Shown: positions 8,390-17,218, counted from the stretch's first letter. The stretch is DNA of 54,656 bases from Rhodobacterales bacterium (GCA_009993005.1 JAACUH010000069.1:1-54656); one strand, 5' to 3'. A program made the numbers and translations. The notes: generated from the letters alone by a model not told the origin.

Positions 8390-8965
8390 TCAGCCTGTGT
8401 GGCGGGGGTCGATCCAGCCGATGTTTCCATCCTCACGGCGATAGACGACATTGATACCACTGTGTTTCTCATTGCGAAAGACCAGCACGGGGGCGTGGGC
8501 GAGTTCCATCTGCATCACCGCCTCACCTACCGAAAGCGACGGGATCCCGGTCTCCATCTCGGCAACGATCACGGGGTTGTCGTGGTTCAGCGCGCTCTCG
8601 TCGGTCTCCTCTGTTGGCGCGAGGATATAGGAGCCTGCCGCGGAAAGTTCAACCGGTTCCACGCGGTCGCGCTGGTGGTCCTTGAGCCGTCGCTTGTAGC
8701 GGCGCAACTGCTTGTCCATCTTTTCGCAACAGCTATCAAAAGCGGCATAGATTTCAGAGGCATGGCCCTTTGCCTGTGCGGTCAGGCCGGTGGACAGGTG
8801 GATCGTGGTTTCGCAGACATGTTCATGGCCGCTCCGGGAAAACACGACGACGGCCTCGGTCGGGCGCCCGGCATATTTGGCGACACTCGCGCCAAGCTCG
8901 GTCTTGACATGGGTCTGGAGCGCTTCGCCGATGTCGATCTGTTTGCCGCTGATCTGGTACCGCAT
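8390..8965 (-). CDS. hpf: Ribosome hibernation promoting factor, long form
   Basis: Binds the small ribosomal subunit and pairs ribosomes into inactive 100S dimers in stationary phase. The 191-residue product has the N-terminal S30AE fold (MRYQISGKQIDIGEAL to about residue 105) and the C-terminal dimerisation domain of long HPFs, seen as VLVFRNEKHSGINVVYRRED and GWIDP. Two adjacent ATGs are possible; the second (8965) is four bases from AGGAGG and the first (8968) only one, so the second is chosen. A gene-free gap of 223 bases separates it from lptB upstream; in enterobacteria rpoN sits at this point. The gap probably holds its own promoter, since it contains TTGACA on this strand near 9156, but no good -10 was found. 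Confidence 0.94.
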   Translation of the reverse strand: MRYQISGKQIDIGEALQTHVKTELGASVAKYAGRPTEAVVVFSRSGHEHVCETTIHLSTGLTAQAKGHASEIYAAFDSCCEKMDKQLRRYKRRLKDHQRDRVEPVELSAAGSYILAPTEETDESALNHDNPVIVAEMETGIPSLSVGEAVMQMELAHAPVLVFRNEKHSGINVVYRREDGNIGWIDPRHTG

Positions 8966-9188
8966 CATTCCTCCTTGGTCAGGTCACGCCATCACCCCGC
9001 GCCCTGCGCGGTTGTCCGTCGGTGGATGGCTGGGGGGGATGGCAGGCCCGTCATCCGTGGCGGTCAGGCCAGATACAGGCGCTGTGGCCTGCACGATCCG
9101 GCAAGGGCGAACGGGGTCTGTCATCCCCTTCATTTCGCATCAACTGGCAGGGCTTTGTCAATGATCCTGTCGGGCGGGCGCACAACCC

Positions 9189-9941
9189 TCAGTTGACCCG
9201 AAAGCTCTGCCCCAGATAGACGCGGCGCACGTTCTCGTCGCGCACGACCTCATCGGTGGTGCCCGACATCAGCACGCGACCGTCGTGCAGGATATAGGCG
9301 CGGTCCACGATCTCGAGCGTTTCGCGCACGTTGTGGTCGGTGATGAGCACGCCGATCCCGCGCGTCTTGAGCGTGGCGACCAGATGGCGGATCTCGCCCA
9401 CGGCGATCGGGTCCACCCCGGCAAAGGGTTCGTCGAGCAGGACATATTTCGGCCCGGCAGCGAGGCAGCGCGCAATCTCGACGCGGCGCCGTTCGCCGCC
9501 CGACAGCGCGAGCGCGGGCGCGCGGCGCAGGTGTTCGATGGAAAACTCCGACAGCAGCTCTTCGAGCTTTTCGCGCCGGGTGCTGCGGTCGGGCTCTGCG
9601 ATCTCGAGGATCGACAGGATGTTGTTCTCGACCGTGAGGCCGCGAAAGATCGACATTTCCTGCGGCAGATAGCCGATGCCCAGCCGCGCGCGGCGATACA
9701 TCGGCAGCGTGGTCACGTCGCGCCCGTCGATGATCACCTGCCCGCCCTCGGGCATCACGAGGCCCGCGATGGCGTAAAAGCAGGTCGTCTTGCCCGACCC
9801 GTTCGGCCCCAGCAGCGCCACGACTTCGCCCCGGCCGAGCGTCAGGCTCACGTCGCGGATCACCAGCCGCTTGCGGTAGCTCTTGCGCAGGTTGACCACC
9901 CGCAGCCCGGCGCTGCCATCGGTAACGGTGAGCGTCGCCAT
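9189..9941 (-). CDS. lptB: LPS export system ATP-binding protein LptB
   Basis: Cytoplasmic ATPase of the LptB2FG(C) machine that extracts LPS from the inner membrane. The 250-residue product has Walker A GPNGSGKTT (residues 45-53), Q-loop YLPQEMSIFR, signature LSGGERRRVEIAR (about 147-159), Walker B VLLDEP and switch TDHNVRET, all typical of LptB rather than branched-amino-acid ATPases. The ATG overlaps the lptA stop by one base (TGATG). A longer reading frame to 10505 is a shadow over lptA. LptF/LptG are not in the window. Confidence 0.97.
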   Translation of the reverse strand: MATLTVTDGSAGLRVVNLRKSYRKRLVIRDVSLTLGRGEVVALLGPNGSGKTTCFYAIAGLVMPEGGQVIIDGRDVTTLPMYRRARLGIGYLPQEMSIFRGLTVENNILSILEIAEPDRSTRREKLEELLSEFSIEHLRRAPALALSGGERRRVEIARCLAAGPKYVLLDEPFAGVDPIAVGEIRHLVATLKTRGIGVLITDHNVRETLEIVDRAYILHDGRVLMSGTTDEVVRDENVRRVYLGQSFRVN

Positions 9942-10426
9942 CAGTTGCCGCCCTGGGCAAAGACGGTGCGCACGCGGCCCTCCATGCGGGCGGAGCCATC
10001 GGCGAGGTTCACGGTCATGCGGTCGGCCGACAGCGCGCTCGCCCCCTGCGTGAGCAGCACGTCGCCGGTGAGGGTGAGTTGCCCGGTGACGAGGTTGTAA
10101 TCGGCATTCTGCGCCTCGGCCGCCTCGGTCGCGGTCACGAATGTCACCCCGCCCGAGGCCACAAGCTGCGCGATGTCGCCGGTCGCCTCGGAATAGACCA
10201 CGCGCACCTCGCCCGCCGCGATCCGCAGGCTGCCCTGCCCGATCACGACATTGCCGGAAAACACCGCGCTGCCGCTGGCCTGATCGACGGTCAGGCTGTC
10301 GGCGGTCACTTCGACAGGGGCGGTGGGGTCGGCCGAGATGCCGCCGAGCGCGATATTGGTCTGCGCGCTGGCGGCGGCCGGCAGGGCAAGGCACAGGCTG
10401 AAAAGGACGATACGGAGCAGGGTCAC
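9941..10426 (-). CDS. lptA: Periplasmic LPS-transport protein LptA
   Basis: Periplasmic beta-jellyroll protein that bridges LptC to the outer-membrane LptDE for LPS transit. The 161 residues start with a clear signal peptide (MTLLRIVLFSLCLALPAAASAQ) and continue with the OstA-like pattern VEVTADSLTVDQASGSAVFS, alternating strands and repeated D-x-x-T/V motifs. Its start overlaps the lptC stop by four bases (ATGA) and its stop overlaps lptB, so lptC-lptA-lptB are translationally linked. Confidence 0.93.
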   Translation of the reverse strand: MTLLRIVLFSLCLALPAAASAQTNIALGGISADPTAPVEVTADSLTVDQASGSAVFSGNVVIGQGSLRIAAGEVRVVYSEATGDIAQLVASGGVTFVTATEAAEAQNADYNLVTGQLTLTGDVLLTQGASALSADRMTVNLADGSARMEGRVRTVFAQGGN

Positions 10427-11034
10427 GGACTGGGCCTTTCTGACGATTGTGGCTGGTATAGCAGCCGGACGCCGCCCTTGAAAACCATCTGCTGACCATC
10501 GCCATCGGACCCGCCGGAATAGACCATCCCGGCAGCGGTCAGGCTGCCGAAGGGCGCGCGGATCTCGAGCGGGCCGATCGAGGTGAGCGTGCCGCTGGCG
10601 AGGTCGGCCAGCAGGCCGCCGGTCTCCATCACATAGCCGCTCGATGTCGAAAGCCGCGCGAGACCGCCCAGCCGGGCCCGTTGCGCGCGGCCGTCGATCT
10701 CGCCTTCGCCGGCGGTCGCCTCGATATGGGTGCCGTCGGGCGCGTCGATCCGCAGCGCGATGGCGGAGACGAAAAAGGCATCCGGCCGCGCCGCATCGGG
10801 GCGCATCACCTCGGCCGAGATCGTCACCGCCGACCCGTCCGCCGCGACCCCGGCAAAGCGCGGATCGGAGATGCGGCTGTCGCGGGCGATATCCTCGAGC
10901 GTGGCAAAGGGGATGGCCGGGTCGCCGCCCTTGCCGCGCGCAAAGAGGAACAGGGTGGACAAAAGCGCAAGTGCGGCAAGCGGCAGCAGGATCTTGGACA
11001 GGCTGACGAACTGGGAATAGGGGTTGTCGCGCAT
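10423..11034 (-). CDS. lptC: LPS export protein LptC
   Basis: Single-pass inner-membrane protein that receives LPS from LptB2FG and passes it to LptA. The 203 residues show a short cytoplasmic N-terminus (MRDNPYSQFVSLSK), one membrane segment (about 15-32, ILLPLAALALLSTLFLFA) and a periplasmic beta-rich domain including GVAADGSAVTISAEVMRPD and GTHIEATAGEGEIDG. Sequence conservation in LptC is low, so the call leans on this layout and on its place immediately before lptA, which it overlaps by four bases. kdsD ends upstream with a 15-base gap. Confidence 0.9.
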   Translation of the reverse strand: MRDNPYSQFVSLSKILLPLAALALLSTLFLFARGKGGDPAIPFATLEDIARDSRISDPRFAGVAADGSAVTISAEVMRPDAARPDAFFVSAIALRIDAPDGTHIEATAGEGEIDGRAQRARLGGLARLSTSSGYVMETGGLLADLASGTLTSIGPLEIRAPFGSLTAAGMVYSGGSDGDGQQMVFKGGVRLLYQPQSSERPSP

Positions 11035-11049
11035 CGCCGGCGCGCCCTG

Positions 11050-12018
11050 TCAGGCCACGCCTGCGCGCAGGCAGTCGTGGATATGCAGGATGCCGGTCGC
11101 ATGGCGCGACCCGGCGGGGTCAACGACGAAAAGGCAGGTGATCTTGCGCTCGTTCATCACCGCGACCGCCTCCTCGGCCAGCGCGTCGGGGCCGATGGTG
11201 CGCGGCGCGGGCGTCATGACTTCGCCGGCGGTGAGGTCCAGCAGCCCCGCCATGTGCCGCCGCAGGTCGCCGTCGGTGATGATCCCCTCGAGCGTGCCGT
11301 CCGGCCCGGTGACACCGGCCACGCCAAAGCCGCGCTGGCTGATGGTGAGCAGCGCGTCGCTCATCGGCGTGGCATGGCCCACCAGCGGCAGCGCGTCGCC
11401 GCCGTGCATCAGGTCGCGCACCTTGGCCAGCCGCGCGCCCAGTTTGCCGCCGGGGTGGAAGTCGCGGAAATTGGCGGGGGTGAACTGGCGCTGTTCCATC
11501 AGCGCGATCGCCATCGCGTCGCCCAGCGCCAGCGTCATGGTGGTCGAGATCGTGGGCACGATCCCGGTGCCGCAGGCCTCGCCCAGTTGCGGCAGCACGA
11601 TGGCCACGTCGGACTGTTGCAGCAGCGTGCTTTCGGCCCGGCTCGCCACGCCGATCTGCGGGATGCGAAAGCGGCGGGTATAGGCCACGAGGTCGGCCAG
11701 TTCGGGCGTTTCGCCCGAATTGGACAGCACCAGCACCACATCGCCCTTGGTCATCATGCCCAGGTCGCCGTGGCTCGCCTCGGCGGGGTGGACGAAATGC
11801 GCGGGCGTGCCGGTGCTGGCGAATGTCGCCGCCATCTTGCGCGCGATATGGCCCGATTTGCCCATGCCCGAGACGATCACCCGCCCCTTGGCCGCGAGCA
11901 GCAGCGTCACCGCATCGGCAAAGCTGTCACCGATGCTGTCGGCGAGCACACGCAGCGCCTCGGCCTCGGCGGTAATGACGCGGCGGGCGGCGGCGATAAA
12001 TGCGGTGCGATTGGCCAT
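11050..12018 (-). CDS. kdsD: D-arabinose-5-phosphate isomerase KdsD (KpsF/GutQ family)
   Basis: Interconverts ribulose-5-phosphate and arabinose-5-phosphate, the first committed step to Kdo. The 322-residue product has an N-terminal SIS domain (VIVSGMGKSGHIARKMAATF, HPAEASHGDLGM, LVLSNSGETPEL) and a C-terminal pair of CBS domains (about 205-320, with VAGVTGPDGTLEGIITDGDL), the KdsD layout. The ATG at 12018 lies one base after the rnd stop; in-frame sequence further up belongs to rnd. It leads the envelope group kdsD-lptC-lptA-lptB. Confidence 0.95.
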   Translation of the reverse strand: MANRTAFIAAARRVITAEAEALRVLADSIGDSFADAVTLLLAAKGRVIVSGMGKSGHIARKMAATFASTGTPAHFVHPAEASHGDLGMMTKGDVVLVLSNSGETPELADLVAYTRRFRIPQIGVASRAESTLLQQSDVAIVLPQLGEACGTGIVPTISTTMTLALGDAMAIALMEQRQFTPANFRDFHPGGKLGARLAKVRDLMHGGDALPLVGHATPMSDALLTISQRGFGVAGVTGPDGTLEGIITDGDLRRHMAGLLDLTAGEVMTPAPRTIGPDALAEEAVAVMNERKITCLFVVDPAGSRHATGILHIHDCLRAGVA

Positions 12019-12019
12019 G

Positions 12020-12631
12020 TCAATGCGCAAAGATGTCGATTTCGGGCCAGCCGGCAAGGTCGAGCCGCGCGCGGGTGGGCAGGAAATCGAAACAGGCCTG
12101 CGCGATCTCCGTGCGCCCTTCGCGTGCGAGCATCCGGTCGAGCGCGTCGCGCAGCCGGTGCAGGTAGAGCACGTCAGAGGCGGCATAGTCGAGCTGCGCC
12201 GGCGTGAGGTCGGCCGCGCCCCAGTCGCTTTGCTGCTGCATCTTGGATATATCGACGCCCACCAGATCCTGAAGCAGGTATTTCAGCCCGTGCCGGTCGG
12301 TGAAGGTGCGCACCAGTTTCGACGCGATCTTGGTGCAATAGACGGGTGCGGCGAGCGCGCCAAAGGCGTGATACATCGCCGCGATGTCGAACCGGCCAAA
12401 GTGGAAAAGCTTGAGCACCGCGGGGTCTTCGAGCAGCGCAGCCAGGTTCGGTGCGGCCTTCTGCCCCGGCGCGACCTGCACAAGGTGACACTGCCCGTCG
12501 CCGCCAGAGAGCTGGATCAGGCAGAGCCGGTCGCGCATCGGGTTCAGCCCCATCGTCTCGCAGTCGATGGCCACCACCGGACCAAGCGACAGGCCGTCGG
12601 GCAGGTCGCCCTGATAGAGATGATTGGCCAT
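12020..12631 (-). CDS. rnd: Ribonuclease D-like DEDDy 3'-5' exonuclease (short form)
   Basis: Exonuclease expected to trim the 3' ends of tRNA or other stable RNA. The three Exo motifs are present: AIDCETMGLNP (DxE), LFHFGRFDIAAMY and TPAQLDYAASDVLYL (YxxxD). The product is 203 residues, only the catalytic domain; the HRDC domain of the roughly 375-residue E. coli RNase D is missing, as is common in alphaproteobacteria. The ATG at 12631 is the first sensible start; the open frame upstream runs through the tRNA gene and is not coding. It lies directly downstream of tRNA-Leu on the same strand and one base before kdsD. Confidence 0.9.
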   Translation of the reverse strand: MANHLYQGDLPDGLSLGPVVAIDCETMGLNPMRDRLCLIQLSGGDGQCHLVQVAPGQKAAPNLAALLEDPAVLKLFHFGRFDIAAMYHAFGALAAPVYCTKIASKLVRTFTDRHGLKYLLQDLVGVDISKMQQQSDWGAADLTPAQLDYAASDVLYLHRLRDALDRMLAREGRTEIAQACFDFLPTRARLDLAGWPEIDIFAH

Positions 12632-12721
12632 GGCAGGCGGTCCTTTTGCGGTTGTGCAGCCCAGATAGGCCATGCCACCGAAAGGCGCAACAGCCGCGCG
12701 ATTTACCGGACTGTCGCCTGT

Positions 12722-12739
12722 CAAAGAGGCTTCGGCCTC
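12722..12739 (-). terminator. Short hairpin terminator after tRNA-Leu
   Basis: On the reverse strand GAGGC-CGAA-GCCTC is followed by TTTG, a five-base-pair stem with a stable tetraloop and a short T run. It lies about 24 bases past the CCA end of the tRNA and before rnd. The T run is short, so some transcripts may read on into rnd. Confidence 0.5.
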
Positions 12740-12762
12740 ATCAGCATATTTTGCGGGAAACA

Positions 12763-12849
<87 letters not shown>

Positions 12850-12866
12850 AGGCCGTGTGAGAGGTG

Positions 12867-12895
12867 CGTTTAAGCAGGGCCGCGCCGACTGTCAA
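12867..12895 (-). promoter_or_regulatory. Predicted sigma-70 promoter of tRNA-Leu
   Basis: On the reverse strand TTGACA (12895-12890) is separated by exactly 17 bases from TAAACG (12872-12867), about 18 bases before the tRNA 5' end. The -35 is a perfect consensus; the -10 keeps only its first positions. Confidence 0.55.
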
Positions 12896-13039
12896 CGCCG
12901 ATTCTGCGTGCGATGAGGCGACCGGCTTGTGCAGGTCGGGGCGGCCGGCGTCTGCCGGTGCCCAAAGGCCCGATTGCGCCTTGTCTGGCGGGGGGCAGGG
13001 CGGTAAACCGCAGGGAGTTGCGCAGAGGGATACTGGCCC

Positions 13040-14020
13040 ATGACCAAGCTTGTCACCATCTTTGGCGGATCGGGGTTCGTCGGCCGGTACATCGCGCGGC
13101 GTCTCGCAAAAGAAGGCTGGCGCGTCCGCGTCGCGGTCCGTGATCCGAACCTCGCGATGTTCGTGCGCCCCTATGGCGCGGTGGGCCAGGTCGAACCGGT
13201 GTTCTGCAATATCCGCGACGATGCCTCCGTGCGCGCGGCGCTGACCGGGGCCGAGGCGGTGGTCAATTGCGTGGGCGTGCTGGCCGAGAGCGGCAAGAAT
13301 ACCTTTGATGCGGTGCAGGCGCAGGGTGCCGGGCGTATCGCGCGCATCGCCGCCGAGGCGGGCGTGGCGCGCATGGTGCACCTGTCGGCGATCGGTGCGT
13401 CGGCGACGTCGCGCAGTGCCTATGCCCGGACCAAGGCCGCGGGCGAGGCGGCCGTGCTGGCCGCGATGCCGGGTGCGATGATCCTGCGGCCGTCGATCAT
13501 CTTTGGCACCGAGGACGGCTTTTTCAACCGTTTCGCCGGCATGACCCGCTTTGGCCCGGTGCTGCCGGTGGTGGGTGCCGCTACGCTGTTCCAGCCGGTC
13601 TGGGTCGATGACGTGGCGCAGGCGGCGGTGATGGGTGTCACCGGCGCGGCAGCAGGCGGCATCTACGAGTTGGGCGGGCCGGAGGTGCGGTCGTTCCGCG
13701 ACCTGATGCAGATGATGCTGGGCATCATCCGGCGGCGGCGGCTGATCGTGAACATCCCCTTTGGCGTGGCCAGCCTGATGGGCCGGGCCTTTGACCTCGG
13801 CGCGAGGCTCACGCTGGGCATTCTGCGCGGGCCGCTGACGCTCGATCAGGTGCGCAACCTCGCCGTTGACAATGTGGTCGCAGCGGATGCGCAGGGTTTT
13901 GCCGCGCTGGGGATCACGCCGGTGGCGATGGAATCGGTGCTGCCCGACTACCTCTGGCGGTTCCGCCCCTCGGGGCAATACGCGGCGATCAAGGATTCGG
14001 CGCGGAACCTCAAGGCATGA
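13040..14020 (+). CDS. Complex I NDUFA9-subunit-like NAD(P)-binding protein
   Basis: Extended short-chain dehydrogenase-fold protein resembling the mitochondrial complex I accessory subunit NDUFA9, frequent in alphaproteobacteria. The 326 residues start with the Rossmann motif TIFGGSGFVGRYIARRL, followed by VVNCVGVLAESG, MVHLSAIGAS, a YARTKAAGE segment (YxxxK) and LRPSIIFGTEDGFFNRF. Role in respiration is by family resemblance only; no nuo genes are in the window. The ATG follows GGGAGTTGCGCAGAGGGATACTGGCCC. uppP starts 66 bases downstream. Confidence 0.87.
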   Translation: MTKLVTIFGGSGFVGRYIARRLAKEGWRVRVAVRDPNLAMFVRPYGAVGQVEPVFCNIRDDASVRAALTGAEAVVNCVGVLAESGKNTFDAVQAQGAGRIARIAAEAGVARMVHLSAIGASATSRSAYARTKAAGEAAVLAAMPGAMILRPSIIFGTEDGFFNRFAGMTRFGPVLPVVGAATLFQPVWVDDVAQAAVMGVTGAAAGGIYELGGPEVRSFRDLMQMMLGIIRRRRLIVNIPFGVASLMGRAFDLGARLTLGILRGPLTLDQVRNLAVDNVVAADAQGFAALGITPVAMESVLPDYLWRFRPSGQYAAIKDSARNLKA

Positions 14021-14086
14021 GGGCCGCGGCGCTGTCGCGCGGGGCCGCGTGCGATACGGCCAAGCGCCTGCCCATGAAAGATTGAC

Positions 14087-14893
14087 ATGTCGGAGCCGAC
14101 AACGATTGCCGCCCTGTTTCTGGGCATCCTCGAAGGGCTGACCGAGTTCATCCCGGTGTCCTCGACCGGGCATCTGCTGCTCGCCGGGCATTTCATCGGG
14201 TTCGAGAGCAAGGGCAAGACCTTTGAGATCGTGATCCAGCTTGGCGCGGTGCTGGCGCTGCTGACGCTCTATTTCGCGCGGCTCTGGCAGGTGGTGCGGG
14301 ATGCGCCGCGCGACCCGGCGGCGTTCCGTTTCATCATGGCGGTGCTGATCGCCTTTCTGCCGGCGGTGGTGATCGGTGTGCTGGCGCATGATTTCATCAA
14401 GACGGTGCTGTTCGAGACGCCGATGCTGATCGCGGTGATGCTGATCCTGGGCGGGGTGATCCTGATCGTCGTTGACCGCATGACGCTGTCGCCGCGCCAT
14501 GACGACCCGATGGCACTGCCCCTGGGCGTCGCGTTCAAGATCGGGCTGTTCCAATGTCTCGCCATGGTGCCCGGCGTGTCGCGTTCGGGGTCAACGATCG
14601 TCGGCGCGCTGCTCTTGGGGGTCAGCAAGCGGGCGGCGGCCGAGTTCTCGTTCTTTCTGTCGATGCCGACGATGGCCGGGGCTGTCGCCTATGACCTCTA
14701 CAAGAACCGCGATGTGCTCGACTGGGGCGCCTGGACCGAAATCGCCATCGGCTTTGCCGCGGCCTTTGTGGCGGCCGTGCTCGTGGTGCGCTGGCTGCTG
14801 GGCTATGTCAGCCGCAATGGCTACGCGCTGTTCGGCTGGTGGCGAATCATCGTGGGCAGCGTGGCCTTGGTCGCGCTTTTGGCGGGGTTCTGA
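14087..14893 (+). CDS. uppP: Undecaprenyl-diphosphatase UppP (BacA family)
   Basis: Inner-membrane enzyme that dephosphorylates undecaprenyl diphosphate, recycling the carrier lipid for peptidoglycan and O-antigen and giving bacitracin tolerance. The 268 residues contain both signature stretches, [20 protein letters not shown] near the start and [17 protein letters not shown] in the middle, plus about eight hydrophobic segments. Length is typical. It ends just before the palindrome array that precedes gltD; the first palindrome could also act as a weak terminator. Confidence 0.96.
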   Translation: MSEPTTIAALFLGILEGLTEFIPVSSTGHLLLAGHFIGFESKGKTFEIVIQLGAVLALLTLYFARLWQVVRDAPRDPAAFRFIMAVLIAFLPAVVIGVLAHDFIKTVLFETPMLIAVMLILGGVILIVVDRMTLSPRHDDPMALPLGVAFKIGLFQCLAMVPGVSRSGSTIVGALLLGVSKRAAAEFSFFLSMPTMAGAVAYDLYKNRDVLDWGAWTEIAIGFAAAFVAAVLVVRWLLGYVSRNGYALFGWWRIIVGSVALVALLAGF

Positions 14894-14991
14894 GGGAATA
14901 GGTCAGCCATACTGACCCTAATCCCGCAAGATAGGACAGCTTTTCTGTCCTACCGCGCGGAAATCAGAGTAATAGGTCAGCGCTGCTGACT
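14894..14991 (+). promoter_or_regulatory. Three related palindromes upstream of gltD
   Basis: Three inverted repeats share one design, RGG(T/A)CAG - five bases - CTG(A/T)C(C/T). Site 1 is GGTCAG-CCATA-CTGACC (14901-14917), extendable outward to GGG...CCC. Site 2 is TAGGACAG-CTTTT-CTGTCCTA (14932-14952), perfect over eight base pairs. Site 3 is AGGTCAG-CGCTG-CTGACT (14974-14991). Centres lie about 33 and 41 bases apart, and the last site is about 70 bases before the gltD start. The fixed five-base spacer fits three operators for one dimeric regulator; RNA hairpins are the alternative. I do not recognise the regulator. Confidence 0.55.
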
Positions 14992-15053
14992 TTTCATGCC
15001 CCACACATCGCTTTAGAACGCTTTTCATCGTTGATCTGCGAAAGAGAGATGCC

Positions 15054-16487
15054 ATGGCCAAGGAAATGATGCTGAAGTTTGTCACCGTCGGCCGTGACAT
15101 GCCTGAAAAGCGTGCGCCGAACCTGCGCCGGCAGGATTTCGACGAGATCTACAGCGACTATGCCGCGACCAAGGCCGCCGAACAGGCGGGTCGGTGCAGC
15201 CAGTGTGGGGTGCCCTATTGCCAGAGCCATTGCCCGCTGCACAACAACATCCCCGACTGGCTGCGCATGACCGCCGAAGGGCGCCTGCAAGAGGCCTATG
15301 ACCTGTCGCAGGCCACCAACACATTCCCCGAAATCTGCGGCCGCATCTGCCCGCAGGACCGCCTATGCGAGGGGAATTGTGTGATCGAACAGGCGGGCCA
15401 TGGCACCGTCACCATCGGGTCGATCGAGAAATACCTCACCGACACCGCCTTTGAGATGGGCTGGGTCAAGCCGATCCGCCCTCTTGCGGAACGGCCCGAG
15501 AGCGTGGGCATCATCGGCGCGGGGCCCGGTGGCCTGGCTGCCGCCGACATGCTGCGGCGTGCCGGTGTGCAGGTGACGGTCTATGACCGCTATGACCGCG
15601 CGGGTGGCTTGCTGACCTATGGCATCCCCGGCTTCAAGCTGGAAAAGGATGTGGTGATGGCCCGCATCGCGCAGCTAGAAGACGGCGGCGTGACCTTTGT
15701 GCTGAACTGCACGGTGGGCGAGGATATCTCCTTTGACGCGGTCCGGGGCAGCCATGACGCGGTGCTGATCGCCACGGGCGTCTACAAGACGCGCGAGCTC
15801 GAGGCGCCTGGGTCGGAGGCCGCCGGCATCGTGCGCGCCATCGACTTTCTCACCGCGAGCAACCGCAAGAGCTTTGGCGACGAGGTGGCAGAGTTCGACA
15901 GCGGTGCGCTCGACGCGGCTGGCAAGCGGGTGGTGGTGATCGGCGGCGGCGACACCGCGATGGACTGCGTGCGCACCGCCGTGCGGCAGGGGGCGCAGAG
16001 CGTCAAATGCCTCTACCGCCGCGACAAGGCCAACATGCCCGGGTCGCAGCGCGAGGTCGCCAATGCCGAAGAGGAAGGCGTGGAGTTCGTCTGGCTCGCG
16101 GCGCCCAAGGGGTTCGAGGGCGATGCGGTGTCGGGGGTGGCGGTGCAGAAGATGCGCCTTGGCCAACCCGACGCGACCGGCCGCCGGATGCCAGAGCTGA
16201 TCGAGGGCGCCGATTATGTCGAGGGCGCCGATCTGGTGATCAAGGCGCTTGGCTTCGAGCCCGAGGACCTGCCGCAGCTCTGGGGGGTGCCGGGGCTGGA
16301 TGTGACGCGCTGGGGCACGATCCGGGCCGACTATGGCACCGGGCAGACCAGTATCGAGGGCGTGTTTGCCGCCGGCGACATCGTGCGCGGCGCGTCGCTT
16401 GTCGTCTGGGCGATCCGCGACGGGCGTGATGCGGCGCAAGCCATCCTGGGCTATCTTGGGCAGGCCGCAAGCGTCGCGGCGGAATAG
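15054..16487 (+). CDS. gltD: Glutamate synthase (NADPH) small subunit
   Basis: Flavoprotein subunit that passes electrons from NADPH to the large subunit for glutamine plus 2-oxoglutarate to two glutamates. The 477 residues hold an N-terminal iron-sulfur region (CSQCGVPYCQSHCPLHNN, then CGRICPQDRLCEGNC), an FAD site GIIGAGPGGLAAADMLRRAG and an NADPH site VVVIGGGDTAMDCVRTAVRQ, with C-terminal GVFAAGDIVRGASLVVWAI. Length is normal. The ATG follows GAAAGAGAG. Unusually its partner gltB is not adjacent: four other genes (16520-19510) lie between, all in the same direction. Confidence 0.97.
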   Translation: MAKEMMLKFVTVGRDMPEKRAPNLRRQDFDEIYSDYAATKAAEQAGRCSQCGVPYCQSHCPLHNNIPDWLRMTAEGRLQEAYDLSQATNTFPEICGRICPQDRLCEGNCVIEQAGHGTVTIGSIEKYLTDTAFEMGWVKPIRPLAERPESVGIIGAGPGGLAAADMLRRAGVQVTVYDRYDRAGGLLTYGIPGFKLEKDVVMARIAQLEDGGVTFVLNCTVGEDISFDAVRGSHDAVLIATGVYKTRELEAPGSEAAGIVRAIDFLTASNRKSFGDEVAEFDSGALDAAGKRVVVIGGGDTAMDCVRTAVRQGAQSVKCLYRRDKANMPGSQREVANAEEEGVEFVWLAAPKGFEGDAVSGVAVQKMRLGQPDATGRRMPELIEGADYVEGADLVIKALGFEPEDLPQLWGVPGLDVTRWGTIRADYGTGQTSIEGVFAAGDIVRGASLVVWAIRDGRDAAQAILGYLGQAASVAAE

Positions 16488-16519
16488 CCGCGCAACAGCA
16501 GGCGCGCAGTGAGGCAATG

Positions 16520-17218
16520 ATGAGATCATACCGGATAGCTGGCGCACTTGCGTCCTGCCTCGGCCTCGCGGTGCCCGCGCTGGCGCAGCAGACCTTTACT
16601 CCGCCGCAGGGCTGCACCGGCACGCTCACCGTGCAGGGGCGCGCCTGCCTTGTCACCCATGTCTGGACCTGCGAAGGCGATGCGCCGGGCGAGCAATGGC
16701 TTGCCCTGTCGGGCGAGGCGGGGCCGTTCATGGTGCGCCGCATCGACACCGAATTCCAATGGCTCGAAACCTATTACGCCGACCCGCCCCGGGTCGAGAC
16801 GATGACCCAGCCCGCCCCCAACCCCGGCAGCATCACCACGCTGCTGGCCGAGGGCTATGACAGCTTTGACTTCACTGTGACCTTTGACGACGGCAGCCCG
16901 GCCGAGCGGATCGTGGGGCATGACAAGCTCACCGGCGAAGAGGTGGTGATCGACGGCGAGCGGCTGTTGCGCACCGAGTTTGCCTATGACGTGATCGGCC
17001 CGGATGGCACCGTTTTGCAACAGCGCGAGGGGCGGCAGTATATCAGCCCGACGCAGCGCCTGTTTCACTTTGGCACCGACTGGGACAAGGCGACGCCGGC
17101 CGACATTTCGGACGCGAGCCCGGTGCAGTTCATCTATCCGGGCGAGCCGGGGTTCTTTGCCGCCAGCCCGAAATACGACTGCGGCGTGGTGATGTCCAAG
17201 CAGGGGGTGGCGCCATGA
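16520..17218 (+). CDS. Secreted four-cysteine protein of unknown function, paralog 1
   Basis: I do not recognise this family. The product is 232 residues with a signal peptide ending ALA-QQ (about residue 23), so it is probably periplasmic. It shares with the next two genes a pattern C-x10-C-x7-C (GCTGTLTVQGRACLVTHVWT then Cys) near the N-terminus, a central TGEEVVIDG segment, a G-x-x-Y-I motif, and a C-terminal FIYPGEPGFF followed by DCGVVMS. Four conserved cysteines suggest two disulfides. Two adjacent ATGs exist; the second is five bases from GAGG and is chosen. The stop overlaps the next start (ATGA). This copy is the most diverged of the three, with the least conserved middle. Confidence 0.8.
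   Translation: MRSYRIAGALASCLGLAVPALAQQTFTPPQGCTGTLTVQGRACLVTHVWTCEGDAPGEQWLALSGEAGPFMVRRIDTEFQWLETYYADPPRVETMTQPAPNPGSITTLLAEGYDSFDFTVTFDDGSPAERIVGHDKLTGEEVVIDGERLLRTEFAYDVIGPDGTVLQQREGRQYISPTQRLFHFGTDWDKATPADISDASPVQFIYPGEPGFFAASPKYDCGVVMSKQGVAP

Noticed and set aside
9942-10505. Longer lptB frame covering lptA
   Set aside because: The extension is a shadow of lptA, whose signal peptide and fold are clear; LptB starts with MATLTVTDG.
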